NCBI RefSeq assembly: GCF_964204645.1
Contig: NC_134025.1
Coordinates: forward strand, 20,924,001 to 20,988,000
DNA from: Tubulanus polymorphus
Taxonomy: Eukaryota; Nemertea; Palaeonemertea; Tubulaniformes; Tubulanidae
Length of the DNA: 64,000 bases
Reading direction: 5' to 3'
Part shown: in pieces, positions 1 through 12,727 of the stretch
How positions within the stretch are numbered: the stretch's first letter is position 1
How the letters are laid out: each line of letters begins with the position of its first letter
The notes under the pieces: generated by a model
Database searches by the model: none
Seen by the model: only the letters and a program-made list of their open reading frames with translations
What the model was told of the DNA's origin: nothing
Translations under genes and position numbers: made by a program

Positions 1-543
1 AAGTTGAAGGTAAAGTTCCATGTTGGATGTCGAATAATCAAATTATGCCCGTTGACGCGACATCTACCATCGCTGCACCAACAAGTTAATTGTCAGTCTT
101 TAGTGAATGAACATGTCTTTCCTGGCTGCGTATAATAAACCATCACACTGGCCATCAAAAACCATGATCCCTACATTAGATTGATGGATGCGACTCACCG
201 ACTCGCTGTGTATTTTGACAGCTACGGCAGTCGGCTTTTGAAATTATTCTCGATGTAATCTACTAATGGGCTTTCAGGAGTCATTTCAGGTTTATGTTGC
301 AAATTGGTCCGCCACAAGTAGGTTGCAAATAACGGACGTTCGAACGCGGAAATGAGTGCATCAGCGTGGTCAAACATGATGATATAACATCCATTTTTAT
401 GGTAAGGAATAGATTGCGTAAACAGACCATTTATGGATCGTCAAATGAACTCGATGAAGCCAGGTGCTAAGTTCGGGACATCAATTTCATAGCCTACAAA
501 AATTAGCTTTCACACGTGTATGTCATATCTCTCTCTCTATCAG

Positions 544-710
544 AAATACCCACTGCCTACTTAAAAGTTGACTCGGCTGGCCGCTTTATACCCTGTCCAT
601 TACTTTCTTAATCGTGATCAGGCGAACGAACTGACTACAAATTCTATTGCATTTTACAAAATGACCCGGCCGATTAGGAGAAACAAGGTGTCATGTTTGT
701 TCAGCCTTAT
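544..710. mobile_element. Partial AAGGCTA-family MITE-like element
   Basis: The segment matches the interior of the elements at 1601-1842, 6966-7189, 26902-27132 and 58955-59178. It shares the blocks ggctggccgc, gacccggccgattaggagaaac and the terminal tcagccttat. The right end is intact, but the left terminal inverted repeat is not clearly present. It is probably a truncated or diverged copy of a non-autonomous DNA element. Confidence 0.55.
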
Positions 711-1311
711 ATGAATTTTTTATATGCACCCTTCTTCAGCTTTCAATCATAACGTGATTATTTACTAAATAAATTTGATGAATCAGTATTTTTGTGCGTG
801 CAGTGACCAATCATCAACGCGAAACAAGCTATAGTACATGCTTCTGCGAGTACCATCAGAATATTCACTCAAAATGAGGCGTTCATCGAATTTCCTTTCG
901 CCGTGATGAAATTGTATCCCGCATTCGCTATCTCATCAAAACACTTAACTTCAAAATATCGAGTGTTTGCCGATAGGAATTGACAGCAATAAAACGCTAT
1001 TAGAAATACCCACTGCCTACATCAAATACTTCGCCAGTAAAAGGTGAGTCAATGCCTATTGGCAAGATGTAATCAAACCGAGAGGGTCTTACCAGAATCA
1101 CTCCCCCACAAACGGAAGTGTTACCCGAGCTTCGCTTCCACAATGCACTTCACCCATTACTTATTTTCCCCGAACGCGTTAGTCAGTTCCTGACTTATTT
1201 ACGATTTGGAGAAATTAATGTCCAACAAAGAAGGTCCCAACACCGTGATATCAAAAGATCACTGCCTCATCCAAATGACCCGATTGAATACTATAGGGAT
1301 TCTTTGATCCT

Positions 1312-1422
1312 GGATCCAGTTCCACAGTTGTGTGTAAGAGTTATATCAGTGTCAAAATTAGTTTATTTTCAATGTCTTAACTCCAATGTCAAATCTTAAC
1401 TCACAACTGTGGAACTGGATCC
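1312..1422. mobile_element. Short foldback (MITE-like) element, GGATCCAGTTCCACAG family
   Basis: The element begins ggatccagttccacag and ends with the exact reverse complement ctgtggaactggatcc, giving a 111-bp foldback. The arms continue to pair imperfectly inward (gtgtgtaagag against cttaactcac). Related copies lie at 16435-16545 and 40711-40800, with single-ended pieces near 25210, 39810 and 18660. There is no coding capacity, so it is a non-autonomous element by structure. Confidence 0.75.
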
Positions 1423-1600
1423 ATGGGCTACAGTGAACGACGTTCGTTTTCGTTACCGGTACACCCTGATCCAACCAGGTCAAGGACAATTCATAAGTAG
1501 GATCAGCTCGTTTTCGATGACTTTGTTCAATTGTTAATACTTCAGCTAACTTACGAATTTTCGCCATTGATTTATCGGTGAATCTTGCTCGAAATCAGAT

Positions 1601-1842
1601 TTATAAGGCTAAAAAGTCATGCTGAGCTTAGAAATATCTTTGAATTGTCTGCTGTGCTTGGTAGGTAGATCCGGCCGGTCGCCTATCAATCCTGTTAATT
1701 ACTTTTTAAAGAATCATGATCAGGCTACCCTTAACTGATCCGGCAGTTGTAGGAATGAACTGATCTCAAACTTCATTGCGGTTTACAAAAGTGACCCGAC
1801 CGATTAGGAGAAACGATGTATCATTTTTGTTTAGCCTTATAA
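1601..1842. mobile_element. MITE-like element, TTATAAGGCTAAA terminal inverted repeats
   Basis: This 242-bp element has perfect 13-bp terminal inverted repeats, ttataaggctaaa on the left and tttagccttataa on the right. The interior carries ccggccggtcgcctat and gacccgaccgattaggag, which also face each other as near inverted repeats. At least four relatives occur in this window. A TA target duplication, as in Tc1/mariner-type elements, is possible but cannot be separated from the palindromic ends. Confidence 0.75.
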
Positions 1843-4800
1843 TGCGCGATGAAATGTGACAGCGCACCTAGCAATCACCTCGTCGGCGTTTAATACCGCA
1901 GTTGATAAATTAAACGACACTCCTTAACTGGTTCAAAACGCTGTCTTAACAAACGAAGAGAAGATATTTATCTCAAAACCGCAAAATATGAAATACTTTT
2001 TTGGATTAGGTCGGTATACGGCGAGTTGCGGACGAAGTAGGTTTCGATGTAGCGAACGAAACGATACGCAGAGGAAAATCGTGTTCTCCCGAAATAGATA
2101 GGAGATGCCTAAGCGAATTAATGCTTCGTTTGTCGAAAAAATACAACGCGCACGTCAGGTACTTTATTTAGCACCGGATTGTGTCTTATCGAATTAATTA
2201 ATAACTATAGCTCCCTACTGGCTTTTCGCCTACAACGTGGTAAATCAAATTCATGATGGTCTATTTGACACCGTATATGATGTGTTTTATGACAACATCA
2301 TTATTGGGTTCGATTCAGCATTGGACCAGAAATGTGTGATCTTTATGGAATTCATCCGTCCACCCCGGGACTTTTACGGGACTTATACTGCGTTTGAATT
2401 CAATTTATCCAATCATTTCCTTTGCGAATAGATTCCGTTTACATTTTGAAATTGTTTAAGGAAAAATTGCGCAATTTGCTAAGTATATCCTACGCTGCCT
2501 GCGAAAATGCCCCTTGTCGTGGCGTGCGCTCGAAGAACGGATACCAGCAGCGAGATGAAAGGTTATGAATTCAATCTCGTTCCCTTCGTGGAAAGCAATA
2601 TAAATTCTACCCGCCAGTAAAATGTAGCTGGAAATGTTTACAAGCAATAAGTTCGTTGCCTTTTGTTTTGGCGAGACTCACAAAAATCTATGCCGTAACG
2701 CGTAAACGTTATCGACAATCGTTACTACGAAAAACGAACATTAGGTTTTGAACTCCACGCTCAAAGTTTAGAATAAGTCTATTATTCGTGCAATCTTTTA
2801 CTACGACACTCCGTGAAGATCGACCCGTTTAAGCCAATGGCAATCATATATCGGAAGCGTTGTCCTCATTGGCATCTGAAACGTTCAACGATTCCGTTGA
2901 AAAATTCGATTTTTATTGACGTTTATTCATTCTGTTCCCACGCACATCAGACACACATACAACACAGAATATGGATACGCTGAAATATATTGTTAGCTAC
3001 AATGAACAGGAACAAGAGAACTAACTTAGAAAAAATAGTACATTTGCATTTATTGCCTAATATAATCGAAAATGAATGATGTAACAAAATGTAAAGGGTC
3101 AATAAAGTGATTTTGAATTGGAATATATTGGCGACCGGGTACCAGTCTAGCTCTGATACATCGATGACACATCCTTTCAAACATAAATTATCAAAAAGAC
3201 AATTAGAAAATAAGAATCATGACACAAGTTGAATTACAAAATAAATGCCGAAATTCACAATTATAATTGTTATTTTGAAACGACGTAGTGCACAGCGTCT
3301 CGCAAAGAACCGCCTAAATAACGCACGAAAAATCAGTACAGTACGTAGATAGTACATAGTATGTATACTGCACTTAGTCCCGGTGACGAAAATACCCAGC
3401 GATATTGCGCACACCTATATCTACACACATGACGGGAAGAATCTTTTGATGGATGCTCTTTGGTTCGTCTAGTGGCAGATTTGCTTCCCAATAACAATTG
3501 ATCGAGCCGCGGTTGATAGGTATCGATTCTGCCCACACACTACGCGCTACGCCAACATGATTCAATCATCTCAAAAGATCGTCTGATTAGGCGTTAAACA
3601 ACTCGTCCCAACCCGGCGTTCAATTGACACAAAAATGCCATAATAATTTCTGCGCAAACGATCAAATACTTGGAATTACAATCACTCTAATGACATCTAC
3701 ACCGAACAAGGCGTTTACACAGCGGGATATTTCCATCGCTGAAGGTATTGTTTATTTCCGTTTTCGCTGCATGTCCTTTAAAAGTGTTGAATCCCACCCG
3801 GCGTTCGCAACATTTTCAGAAAAAAGATCGATTTAATTGTGCGGTATTATGGCGTATTAGTTAACAAAACTGTACATATTATCAAAAAAACAAATTAAGC
3901 GGCTTAGGAAGCTTCCGCGGTGGTATTTCCATGCATACCCGGTTGGATCTCGAGAGTAAAATTTGAAATCTATATCCTCTGATAGTGTATCGTCAATCGA
4001 CGAGACAGCAGCCACGAGAAATGTGAGATTTAGATGGCTATGAATCACTTGTACATTGCCCAATCAAATGGTAGTGAATAGATCATAATTCGCACTCAAA
4101 ATATTTTTTCAAATCCTTTTCAAATACTTATTACTTGTGTACATAGTGTGTGAGTGTGATGGGTGAAGTGGAGATGCTTTCGGGCGATACGTTAGCCCCG
4201 TCTAGCCCCGTTATCCTGTTACATTTTTTGTCGTTAGTTTATATTTGCAATATCGTCCAATAATGTAACATTCTAATGAAAATTCGATTCAAAATTCAAA
4301 TACTTTTACAATGATGTCTGTATTTTATATCTAGGCGACGAAGCGATGTGTCTTCAAAGTAGTTAAATATTGCCCAATCCGGCCATCTAGTATTTGACAT
4401 GTCAACGGAACACATAATATGATATGGCTTTGACTTTCTCTCTCATGATATAAATGTTTATCTATGAAGTCGCGGGGAGGAGAATCTCCATCAAACCATG
4501 ACACGTTTATGCCCGCACCGCTCGGATCACTTTCCGACGCGTGCTATGAATCCTTATCTCGCGAGAACTCTACCCGTTAACTAGAGAGAAAAACGGCCGT
4601 TTCTAATTCATCAAAAGAAGCCTGTCCGATGAAAAATGGGATGCTTTGATAATAATACGAGTCGCCGTAAAGTTCGAGACCGGTAAATAAAGACGAATTA
4701 TTATCGTCCTCGGGTGTTCGGTCGTATTACATGATGGAAATAGTTTTGTCAGCCAACGGTCGGTCTGATACTTCAAACGACAGAATTTGCATCCGAGGCA

Positions 4801-5186
4801 TTTCTATTAACAAATATCGAGCAAGCCTATCCGTTTTTAAATACGTCGACCGATAGGTGAACTCCGGCAATTAATTATAAATTGCCGCGAACGCGCAGTG
4901 TAGCCTCCCCTTTATTTTTCTATTCGCGAGAAATAATTAAATGGCTATTCGATAACCTTTCAAACCTCACCCGTATCTGTCTTAGGGATTTAGATAAATT
5001 CATAGATTATAAGGTTGCCAAATTGCCATTTCATCTCATCCCAGTTTTAAAGCCGATTATAAAATCTCGAAATAATTAAATGATCTCCGAGTCAACGCGT
5101 CGGCCGTGCATCCGTTCAACAGTCAGTCGAGATTACTTTTTTAACCGTCAACAAAACCGTTAGAATAATGTTTATGTACATTGATT

Positions 5187-5345
5187 TGTGTTGGTCGATG
5201 TGTACTACGTCACCAATACTGGAGTTTCAAAATAACTATTACAATAATGTGAATTTTGGTGTTCATTATGTAATGAATATATTTCATAACTCTTATTTTA
5301 TTTATTTATAATTATTTGTGAGAGTATATATGTACTACTTTATCG
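5187..5345. repeat. Dispersed repeat with tgtactac motif, also near 45.4 kb
   Basis: The block gatgtgtactacgtcaccaa is followed about 130 bp later by gagagtatatatgtactac. The same arrangement (gatgtgcactacgtcatcaa, then gaggatgtgcactacaacat) appears at 45407-45565, with catataactcttatttt-like sequence in the middle of both copies. It is a diverged dispersed repeat of unknown class. Confidence 0.5.
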
Positions 5346-5894
5346 GGAAAAGACTGGTTGCCGGTGAATTCAATTCAATTATCGATATATACAAATTCAA
5401 AATAGCTTTATTGATCCTTGATGTTAAACAATTTATATTATGTTATTTATTGTCGACAATATACGTGTTTTTCAAGGCATCAAAACTTCCAAGTTAGTGT
5501 TCTTGTTTGGTGATGTGTTTATGTAAGTGACTTGCTTATGATTATTTCCAATTTGGCGTTAAAGGCCAAAACCTCTGGAGTTCTGGCTCGTTTAAGAAAT
5601 TATCTTCTTCTGTCGGAAAAAAATTGTACGACGGTGATAAAAATTGTGTTCAATTTTCTTGTACAACATTTTGTTTGAGAATGAGAGTGAATAAGTATGA
5701 ATACGAGAGTGCTGAGGCTTCTGGGCTTGAAGTTTTACTTCACCCACTAATCTAGTGTTTAATCTTATATTCTATATTTTACTATATTCAATCGTAAATT
5801 CAATGTTAAAATTATCATAGATTACAAAAAAAACTATTCAAAGTTATTTTGTTGATTTGATATTTTGATGTATTTTTGATGAGCTTCGAATGCG

Positions 5895-6122
5895 TTCTTA
5901 CGGCGAACTTTGGTTTCCGTAGTTAGTCGAATAGTGGTCGGAGCTAATGACCGAAAGCACTATAGTTCGTATTTCCCATTATCGGCCATCTTGGAAATAG
6001 ATCCGATTTATAGCGACCGTGCTCGAGCGACTATTCCCGGACTATAGTTCCGACTTAATGGCATTCGGTTTCATTTAGTTCGCAAATAGTCGACTAACTC
6101 CGAAAACTGAAGTTCGCCCGGG
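5895..6122. mobile_element. Foldback element, GGCGAACTT family
   Basis: The left end (gcgaactttggtttccgtag, then ttagtcga) is an inverted repeat of the right end (tcgactaactccgaaaactg, then aagttcgccc). Pairing continues inward through cggtcgc and tccgggaatagt stretches, so nearly the whole 228 bp can fold back. A single arm of the same family lies at 45566-45690. No coding sequence is present. Confidence 0.7.
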
Positions 6123-6965
6123 GTGGTATACAACGTAATAGCATTAAAGAGCTTAAGCTTAAGACTTAAAAATACCTACAGGGCGTTCATAACACATTGC
6201 TTTGTCTCGAAAATATGTATCGTTTACGTTTTGTAAGTTTGATGTACCTGAAATTAGATGGTTTAAATCGAGTTTAGAGTTACGCCTTGTCCTGGTATAT
6301 TAGGTTTATTCCTTCAAGCGTGCTTGTGTCTTGGTTGCGTTGTTGGAAACGAGCGCCGAAGCTGAAGAGTTGTATGTAATCTCGAGAGGCGTATGTAATC
6401 TGGGCAAGGCGCAATCAATACAAGTTTCAGCCAGATTAAGTATAGCCAACAACATCACAGGCAGCTGTTGACGTGGACCGAAAAAGCGTGAAAAAAATCC
6501 CCTTCTAATAAACCGCCCATTTACGCCTTAAAGCCTTACATATGTATAAATATATAAAAATACGAATTTCCACATTTCCAGCCGTTTGGATTATGAAAAA
6601 TAAAATGCGACAGATTGCCACATTGTTCTTCGGTGATGGGGGAGACGGGGGAACGCTGCGGAAGGCATCGAGGTCATCGATAACGCAATGACTTCATCAG
6701 ACGCAAATGATACTCGGAACCGATCGCCATTATCTTGCCAGACATAAGGGAAGCGTTGTGTCTCTTGTCCGGCGACGTAGGGAGTGCTCTCTTATCAAGT
6801 TGTCGCCATCAGCGTACTGATCTTTCTGGGCTAATTCCTTCCTCCTCGGTTTGACCTTACTCGTCACGAATTCTACGAAGAATTGTTTTAAAGCGTACAG
6901 GGAACTTAGGACGATCCCCATTCAACTAGAAAATAGATATGATATCACGCTTGTCTAAACTACAA

Positions 6966-7189
6966 TTTAGGCTGAAATAAAACGATACCTTATTTCTTCT
7001 ATTTGGCCGGGTCATTTTGTAAACCGCTAACAAAATATGTAATCAGTTCATTTCATAGCTACCAGGTTTGTTATGGTTAGCTTGATCATGATTAAAAAAG
7101 CTGATGTACAGAGTAGATAGGTGGCCGGCCGGTTCTACTTTTAAGCTCGGCAGTAAGGAGAAACAAAGTATCAATATTCTAGCCCTATA
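6966..7189. mobile_element. AAGGCTA-family MITE-like element
   Basis: This second nearly complete copy is in the opposite internal orientation to the one at 1601. It holds ggccgggtcattttgtaaac, gtggccggccggttc and ggagaaacaaagtatcaat. The ends have drifted (ttaggctga on the left, tagccctat on the right), so it is older than the copies with perfect ends. Confidence 0.65.
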
Positions 7190-7739
7190 TTTGCATGTTT
7201 CTTAATCCTAGAAATAATTCGATTATTTCATCGCCGACTTCCGGGATTATTACGTTTAATGACGCCCTGTGTAAACGCGCATTTTTTCATCGCATTGCAT
7301 ATTTGCGTAAACAAAAGTGCAAATACACATTTTATTTATTCGGAAGCAGATGTCACTTAGACAACGAACCAGCCTAAAGGTGATTCATTTTGCCACGCAC
7401 TTACTTCTATGTTTGCGCAACAAACATATCGCGATGCGAAACCAATTTTATACTAAGTTCGATATTTGTTTAGAAAGTTGTCGTTAAGTAGAGGCTGTAT
7501 TTTTAAATCAAAAATATCGAATGGGGGAGAACTGCGTTGTAAGTACCTAAGTATCTTTTCAAAGCCTGAGAAGCAATTCATACCTAGTATTTTCTGGCGA
7601 CATCCAAATGAGAATACCCTACATAACCCTTTCTGTTCGAGAGGTAAAACTTTGCTCAATCAGGCGATATTCGTAAAAAAGATATCAAATCATTTATTTA
7701 ACATAGTGTAAACTCATCGGATTTCGACACTACCATTCC

Positions 7740-7936
7740 GCTTTATCTTTATCTTTATTCGTATTATTATAGTTATTGTTATCAGTATCATTATTATTAT
7801 CAATATCATTTTTATCATTACTATAATTATCATTAATACTATCATTATATATTTGTAATTGGCTGCGATTTTTGTATTATTTTTGTGCTCTGCGCAATGT
7901 TATCATAACTTGTGGAGTAAATAAGCTAAACTAAAA
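7740..7936 (+). repeat. Probable LINE 3' end remnant with simple repeat
   Basis: Low-complexity tattattat/tatcat sequence runs into tttttgtgctctgcgcaatg followed by ttatcataacttgtggagta and aataagctaaactaaa. The same unit occurs at 38528-38645 with the same order and spacing. A shared 3' block ending in ctaaactaaa copies is typical of CR1-like non-LTR elements, so both are probably 5'-truncated insertions. The class assignment is inference. Confidence 0.5.
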
Positions 7937-9143
7937 TTGTATGCACAATATAACGAATCTTTCGGGCAAACTACGAATGACGGCTGATTCAGATGGATTG
8001 AACAAGCCAGGCGATCGTAATTAGAAAATCAGGATTGATTGATCTTTTTTTACCATTGAAAACGCCAACAGTAATTGAATGTTTGTTTTCAATTAGAAAT
8101 GTTGGATTTTAGCTCTGAGGAAATTATTCTATCAATCACATCGTCGGATGCAAATTTTTTCTGCATCTTTCGCAAAATGGTCCCCACTCTCGTACATGTG
8201 TACCGGGATATCTTTTATAAATGTGATCAACGGTATAATCCGTCAAAATTGTAGGTACGTGTTATTTTGTAAGTTGAGAAGCGTGGGCGTTCATAAAGAA
8301 ATCGACCATTTCTCGAAAAAGATCGTTCTCGATAAGCGCGCGCGATAAGTACCGAAAAAAAATACTGGGAAGCCGCGCAAAATAGACATCGTCGTCTCAT
8401 CCGGTTGTACGAATAAGCATCATTTCAATTAAGGCTTAAAACACAGCAATTGTAGCTGAAAGAACAGGATGTCAAACCGGGCGAATTATAGTCATTATTT
8501 CCCGGCGATGTTGATGAGAAGCCTCGACGAAACTAATTCTCACATTCTGACTTAAGTTAATGCCGTATAAATAGTTGATACGATTTCCTTGCTTAGTTGT
8601 TCCACGTTTGTTGCTAAACGCATCGTTGGGTGCTTTGGAGTTCACGCGGCGCGTTCTTCTTTTCGGTGCGATATATTCTCGGCGGAGGTTTTTTCCGACG
8701 ACCGTTCTTTGATCCGTATCAATAAGTAATGAGCCACGCCGGTGTGACGTAGGCGGTGGGTCACATGCCATCTAACATCTCATAAATGCGTGTTCATCGT
8801 CATCGTCTTCGTCGTTTTTGTACGGTCGAAAATGTATCGCGTCGCCGAAAATGGTGACAACGACACAGTTGTTGTCTTACGAACACGATTCTCACCGCGA
8901 CGAAAATGAGCTCGGTGAAAATCACCTTCGAATTGTGTTTTCGACATTCTGATTCACGCGTGACATATCTGTCGAAATTCGAATTTCTGTCCGCCACGAC
9001 GCGTCAAAGTAGATCTGGCAGCAGTATATTTACAACACGATGCCGAAGAACATGTTTATCAATGAAAACTGGCCAAAATAGAACATATTTAGGCATCGAT
9101 TGTACATAATTGTAGGTGGGATACCGACACAAACGTTTAATCC
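7937..9143. other. Intergenic, no supported gene
   Basis: I see no gene. The 8480-9110 part is less AT-rich and has overlapping open frames of 60-100 codons on both strands, none with a recognisable domain. An exon or conserved non-coding element is possible but unsupported. Confidence 0.5.
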
Positions 9144-9496
9144 AATGGGATACCTGCAGCAGCGCTACTGTGGTAATCGAGGATTCCGCTTATGGCAGGC
9201 GAAGATCCGCCAGGTTCGCTAGTAGATAGTTGGTCGTCCGCGTTCGCTTTCCCCTCTACGTTTCAATGAAATCTAGATTAACTCTTCTCTTAAAAGAATC
9301 AATTATATAAGAAAACTATACCGATATCTGAGTAAAAGAATGAAAGTATCGTATATCTTGTGGGTGCTATGATAATTTATGAATTGGGATGTCTTAAAAT
9401 CCAGAATGTCATCGAAAATGAACTAAATTTCACAGCGGACGACCTACTGCTCGTCACGCCATCTGACAGGATAGCTGGTTTTGCAGGTACCCCATT
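9144..9496. mobile_element. MITE-like element, AATGGGRTACCTGCA ends
   Basis: The left end aatgggatacctgca is answered at the right by tgcaggtaccccattt, an inverted repeat of about 15 bp with one or two mismatches. A second inverted pair lies inside (ggtcgtccgc near 9231, gcggacgacc near 9437). No transposase frame is present. I see no other copy in the window, so this is a structural call. Confidence 0.55.
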
Positions 9497-9751
9497 TATC
9501 GTTTGATCAAGGTATACGTTACCTACTCTCAATTTTAGTCAATTTGTGTAATAAGAGATATTCTAAGAGATTAGTTTTTTATGTTAGCAACTATTTCACT
9601 AACTTAGTCAATTACTAACTACTAAATCAATTCGAAAACTTAGATATGCCGGAAGACGGATATGTTTCGAGGTGACGATGCTGAGAAAAATATAGCTACC
9701 CCATCTACTTGATATTTTAATTTTTTTCAATAAATGATTTTGTATTGAATG

Positions 9752-10343
9752 GCAATGGAACCTCATTACAGCGAACTTCACGGGACCGGAAAATATCTTC
9801 GTTATAACGAAATATCACATATTAATATAATATAACGAACAAAACTGATATATATATAATCTATATATTAATACGAAGCTACGTACCAAATAGCGTCGCC
9901 GTGGAGAAGAAGTTCGATTCCTGCGCAATACCGTATATATTTTGTTTATCTCCGATAGTTCCCGGCCTCCACGGGTACAGGTCATCAAAGCTCATAGGGT
10001 TTCCACGGGCATGGACACATAGATTTTAAATGGTCCGACTTAATTCCATTGCGAATAAATTGAACAGTTTGAAGTTCTGGGCCAAAGGCAATCACCCGTG
10101 GTTTCCGCAGGTATTACTCTAGTAACATATATAATATAACGTTATAATAACGAACTATCACGAACAGGATATTATCGTGTATGGGATTAATCAATTGTCT
10201 TACTTGCGACCAAATTTAATATTTGTTATATCCGACTAATCGTATCGGTTACAACCAACGGGAGGCATAATATGCCTATTTCTAGGCATTTTGTATCTAG
10301 ACTAATCGTTTTGTCCCGAGTTCGTTATAACGAGGTTCCACTG
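9752..10343. mobile_element. Non-autonomous pogo/Tigger-like DNA element
   Basis: The left end reads caatggaacctcattacagc then gaacttc. The right end reads gagttcgttataacgagg then ttccactg followed by ta. These are imperfect inverted repeats of about 26 bp. CAGTGGAACCTCGTTATAACGAA-type ends followed by TA are characteristic of invertebrate pogo/Tigger elements. The interior has further cgttataacga motifs and no transposase, so it is an internally deleted, older copy. Confidence 0.65.
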
Positions 10344-12367
10344 TATTTTGTTAAAATGTGTATTCTTGATGATCTGTCATACAAGTGTAGTCCACACTCT
10401 GATAAAGAAGAATAATGACTAATAGGCTAATGATATTACGGGACCTTTAATACCTTGAATATTTCCAATTTCAAACTGGGGGGTCTTTTGCTGTCGTTGG
10501 CATCATTGAAATTATACCTCATCCCTATTTTAAGATCAGAAATTGTTCTATGATAGGCAACTTCTGAGAAATCATCATTTGGCCTAATGGATGCATTACC
10601 GAAATAGCGTAAAACACAATGTTTGTGTAGTTCGAACGACCCGCCTCGGAACGAGCTAATATTTGATGTCGGGTACACACGAAAAATAATCGCGCAGAAT
10701 CTGCGAGCATATTGGAGGCAGGTAAGATAATTATTTCTGTTCCCTTTGTGTGTGGACTACATTTGCGTTTCACATTTGACCGCTGCCTATGATGTCCGTC
10801 GTCGATGTGTGAACACGGGAATTAGTCATAAACAACATCAAAGGCAATAAGCCAGAATCGAGCTAAACGCGCAAAGTTCTTCTTTACCCGGCAAAACATC
10901 GTGATTATCAAACTGCCAACTTGTTCGCCTGATGGATTTGACTGGTGTCTACGGGTTGCACGCATCTAACGTGGTAATATAACATCAAGGAGGTGAAGTA
11001 AGAGATCGGGTATCTCGTGAGTTCGTCAATTGGCCAGTTTGTCGGGTTAACACGGAAAATCGGCTAGACGCAGCTGCAGGCGACATTCGGGTCAACAAAT
11101 TCACCAGACATTATACGTTGTATACAAATGTGGTCAAGCAAATATTCTCAAAATTGGTGGCAGAAACTAACGATGTCTATTGAAATCTCCATCGACTTTG
11201 GAAGGAGCTGATAAGCTAACTGTTACTTCAAAGCAGTTCTTTATTTGATATTAGGTTTTTAATGTATATTTGTTTATTGATTAATTCTGTAAATATTTTA
11301 CGCGAAAAAAATCATATCATATAATCATAACATCATTCTGAAAATCTGTCGCAGCGTTCCAGGGGCGGATCCGTGGGGTGTTAGGGGGTCTCAACCCAGC
11401 CCCACCCCTCCCCCTGCTACCTGTTCGAAAATTTTCTGATAATGATATCATATCATACTAATGATGAAATTTCGATTGCGATCGTAATAGATTGCTGTTT
11501 CGGCGTCCGCCTGAAACTACTGTAGGTAATGCACATATCTTTATGAATGCATTTTTCATTTAAATATGAAATGAAAATATGTCTGAGAAAACACTGCGCT
11601 TTACCCCTCTGCTCAAATTTCTGACAAATGAAAGAATCATTCAAAGTTTTTTTTCTGCTGGTGAACGTATTGACTAAAGAGAATAACGCTTACTCCCTAA
11701 GTCCTACCTCGAAGCCACCGACATCCAATTTCGAAATATAAGTCTGGTGGTCGATAGAATTCTACTGCATGTGGCGGAAAAAATATTACATCACATTTGA
11801 AATGAAATACATCTCTCCCACTGCCTTCAAAGGCAACCCATACTCCCATCAATAATTCAAAACACGAATATAGGCCTACAATAGAACCACGTTTTATTAA
11901 AACATTCGACGGATGGGAATTGAACAGAAAAAAATGAGGATATATCGATTCGCGTCGAATACTGATTCACACGCGAAATATCTGATCGTGGGCGAAAAAG
12001 AATACGTAGAGCGTCGTTGGGAATGAATTATTGCGACAGTCACGTTTTAAGTCCCTTTGGGGTACAGTACGGCTGTCGGTGTCTGAAACGGTAGTTTCTG
12101 CAATTGGCGTCGAGGGCGTATTGGATAACCATCCTCGATAAAACCGGATATATAACCCATTCGAAGAGTTGAGTAGTCATCAGAGAAATGCCTTTAATGG
12201 CTAGATTGAATTTCACCCCGGTGACTTATACCCCGGCGAAACATCTCGACGGCGCTTCGCAGTTGTAAAATATTCTAAAGTACCCGATAGTAAAGGGGAT
12301 ATACTATTCTACGCGGATTTTTTTCGGACCAGAATACCGCGGATAGTTTGAAAATTAAATCAACATA
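10344..12367. other. Intergenic, no supported gene
   Basis: I see no gene here. Around 11358 the stretch aggggcggatccgtggggtg followed by C-rich sequence resembles the ends of the GGCGGATC elements at 12536 and 45804. It may be an isolated end of that family. The rest is AT-rich. Confidence 0.5.
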
Positions 12368-12535
12368 CAGTAGACCCGCCTAAGTGGGATCCAGTCATCT
12401 CGGATAACCGTTCAACTCGGATGTTTTTGAAATATTTTTGTGACACTTAAGATAAATACATACATCCAACTCGGATATCACTGAAGTCGGACACATTTTA
12501 AGGTCCCAAAAGATCCGACTGGAGCGAGGATGCAG
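12368..12535. mobile_element. Small pogo-like MITE
   Basis: The left end cagtagacccgcctaagtgg followed by gatccag is answered on the right by ccgactggagcgagg. Internal copies of caactcggat and gaagtcgga recur. CAGTAGACC(C/T)-type ends with repeated CTCGGAT are typical of pogo-derived MITEs. The right end is less well preserved and the boundary is approximate. Confidence 0.5.
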
Positions 12536-12727
12536 GGGGGGCTATTTTACAGGAAAATAGAAAATAAAAAACTAGCAAAAAGTTTTAATTCATAAGCTCT
12601 GTATTTCCACAAAATGAGTTAATGTTTTAAGATTTTGTTTTTCGGGATGCCCTTTTGATTATATGATATGCTCTATTTTTGGAGGGCCTACCCCTCCCTG
12701 AATCAGACCCTAGATCCACTCCTGTAG
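12536..12727. mobile_element. MITE-like element ending CCCTAGATCCACTCCTG
   Basis: The right part (gatatgctctatttttggag, then cctacccctccctgaatcag and accctagatccactcctg) closely matches 45920-45989. The upstream body is also colinear (gagttaatgttttaagattt against gaggtaatgttttccgatg). The left end here is eroded into a G run. Judged by the 45.8-kb copy, the inverted ends are of the type AG(T/G)GGCGGATC. Confidence 0.6.

Larger units (their letters stand above)
1..5890. other. Intergenic, repeat-bearing, no supported gene
   Basis: I see no gene here. Open frames are under 100 codons and resemble no family I recognise. Identifiable content is two AAGGCTA-type inverted-repeat elements (about 544-710 and 1601-1842), a foldback element (1312-1422), and a dispersed repeat around 5187-5345 that recurs near 45.4 kb. 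The 19-mer agaaatacccactgcctac occurs exactly at 542-560 and again at 1002-1020. The rest is AT-rich unique-looking DNA. Confidence 0.6.

Noticed and set aside
8472-8771. 99-codon minus-strand frame, basic composition
   Set aside because: No family resemblance and overlapped by frames on the other strand. Kept only as a composition note.
9895-9935. gttcgattcctg resembling a tRNA T-arm
   Set aside because: No acceptor stem or anticodon arm fits, and the site lies inside the pogo-like element.
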